Below, one piece after another: positions 5,989 through 6,811 of a stretch of DNA of 6,811 nucleotides. Under the pieces are notes generated by a model, which saw nothing but the letters and a program-made list of their open reading frames with translations, did not search any database and was not told where the DNA came from. Made by a program: the position numbers and the translations under genes. Within the stretch, counting starts at the first letter, position 1. Each line of letters opens with the position of its first letter. This DNA comes from CAYYAQ01 sp964469555. Its GTDB lineage: Bacteria > Planctomycetota > UBA1135 > UBA2386. Where the stretch lies: assembly GCA_964469555.1 (NCBI GenBank), contig CAYYAQ010000218.1:1-6811 (forward strand), given 5' to 3'.

Positions 5989-6811
5989 GACAACTCCATC
6001 CATTGCTCGCCCTCCCCTTGACGTTCGCAGCGTGCACCGGCCCCGGAGAAGATCCGTCCGTGCGCGCCGACCTCACGAAGGTCCTCCGCGGGGAGATGAC
6101 CATCTCCGTCACGGAAAGCGGTGACATCAAGGCCGCGGTCAGCACGCGCGTCAAGAACGAGATGGAGGGCAACAGCACCATCATCCAGCTGATCGAAGAG
6201 GGTACGGTCGTGAAGAAGGGCGACCTTCTCGTCGAGCTCGACGCTAGCGGCCAGGTCGAGCGACGGGCGACGCAGGAGATCGCCGTCGAGAAGGCGGTCG
6301 CAGCGGTCATCAACGCCAAGAAGAGCCTCGAGATCCTCCGCAAGCAGACCGAGTCCGAAAAGCGCGCGGCGTTCAACACCTGGGAGTTCGCCAAGATGGA
6401 CAAGCGTAAGTTCTACGGGGAGATCCTCGAGAGCGGCAAGCGCGAGATGGGCGAGCTGGAACAGAGCATCAAGGCGGAGGAGGCGGAGATCGCCCTCGCG
6501 TTGTCCGAACTGAAGCTCGCCCAGGATCGCTTCAACTGGAGCATCAAGCTCAAGGCCAAGGACTTCATCACCCAGGACGACCTCGACCGCGACCGCCTCG
6601 ACTTCGATTCGAAGCAGACCCGGTTGACGCTGGCGATCAACAAGCTGGCGATCCTCAAGAAGTACACGCACGCGAAGACGAAAGCCGAACTCGACCAGGC
6701 CGAACTGGACGCGAAGCTGGAGCACGAGCGCACGATCGCCAAAGGCGAAGCGGAGATCACGCAAGCGGTCGCCGACCTGAACGCCAAGATCAAGGAAGAC
6801 GAACTCGCCAC
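5985..6811 (+). CDS. HlyD/MacA-like periplasmic adaptor (membrane fusion) lipoprotein, partial (runs off right edge)
   Basis: The first 275 codons are visible and the frame is open at the edge. The protein should bridge an inner-membrane pump to the TolC-type channel encoded just before it. A short signal (MRQLHPLLALPLTFAAC) ends at a probable lipidated Cys17. Residues about 35-88 form the first half of the barrel/lipoyl part (GEMTISVTESGDI, then IIQLIEEGTVVKKGDLLVELD). A Lys/Glu/Ala-rich coiled coil follows, about 91-185 outward and from about 197 back. The hairpin tip reads LKAKDFITQDDLD (189-201): L189 and T196 line up with the Leu and Ser of the TolC-contact motif of adaptors, but the usual Arg position is W185. 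The second lipoyl half and beta-barrel lie beyond the window. The style resembles planctomycete adaptors usually paired with MacB-type ABC transporters, so I expect an ATPase and permease downstream. The start is secure (good Shine-Dalgarno, ATGA overlap). Confidence 0.9.
   Translation, partial: MRQLHPLLALPLTFAACTGPGEDPSVRADLTKVLRGEMTISVTESGDIKAAVSTRVKNEMEGNSTIIQLIEEGTVVKKGDLLVELDASGQVERRATQEIAVEKAVAAVINAKKSLEILRKQTESEKRAAFNTWEFAKMDKRKFYGEILESGKREMGELEQSIKAEEAEIALALSELKLAQDRFNWSIKLKAKDFITQDDLDRDRLDFDSKQTRLTLAINKLAILKKYTHAKTKAELDQAELDAKLEHERTIAKGEAEITQAVADLNAKIKEDELA

Noticed and set aside
5610..6764. 384-codon minus-strand frame over the end of the TolC gene and the adaptor
   Set aside because: It is antisense to a coiled-coil adaptor with an intact signal peptide and ribosome site; the Leu/Asp/Arg bias is the complement of Lys/Glu-rich helices.

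Overview
The window looks like chromosomal DNA from a high-GC bacterium, most likely a planctomycete. Three things point there: a CoaB synthetase domain encoded on its own without CoaC, a membrane-fusion lipoprotein whose wording resembles the long coiled-coil HlyD-type adaptors common in Planctomycetota, and an FtsK with a long acidic then basic linker. This assignment rests on remembered family resemblance, not on a search. No phage, transposon, CRISPR or RNA gene was seen.

Layout. Two divergent gene blocks flank an intergenic stretch at about 4109-4287. Leftward (minus strand) run coaB (3422-4108), ftsK (930-3425, GTG start overlapping the coaB stop by four bases) and, after a 92-base gap, a membrane-protein gene that leaves the window at its left edge (837 to beyond 1). 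Rightward (plus strand) run a TolC-family outer-membrane efflux lipoprotein (4288-5988) and a HlyD/MacA-like periplasmic adaptor lipoprotein (5985 to beyond 6811), also overlapping by four bases. The two edge genes are open at the window ends, and I translated them directly from the sequence.

How the genes fit together. The rightward pair supplies the outer-membrane channel and periplasmic adaptor of a tripartite export system; the inner-membrane pump is expected just past position 6811. The leftward block combines a coenzyme A biosynthesis step with the septal DNA translocase FtsK, followed by a protein with four predicted membrane spans and a strongly acidic tail. That layout closely mirrors the N-terminal half of FtsK.

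Most interesting points. (1) The gene at 1-837 appears to be a tandem paralogue of the FtsK membrane anchor and linker, with a short near-identical DNA segment shared between the two linkers. (2) coaB has no ATG/GTG/TTG start in a sensible place, but an excellent Shine-Dalgarno sequence sits six bases before an ATA codon at exactly the expected start. (3) The CoaB KXKK motif is reduced to K-L-P-S. (4) The TolC gene seems to start at TTG with no Shine-Dalgarno, just after a perfect 7-7-7 inverted repeat. Everything else is ordinary housekeeping or efflux content.
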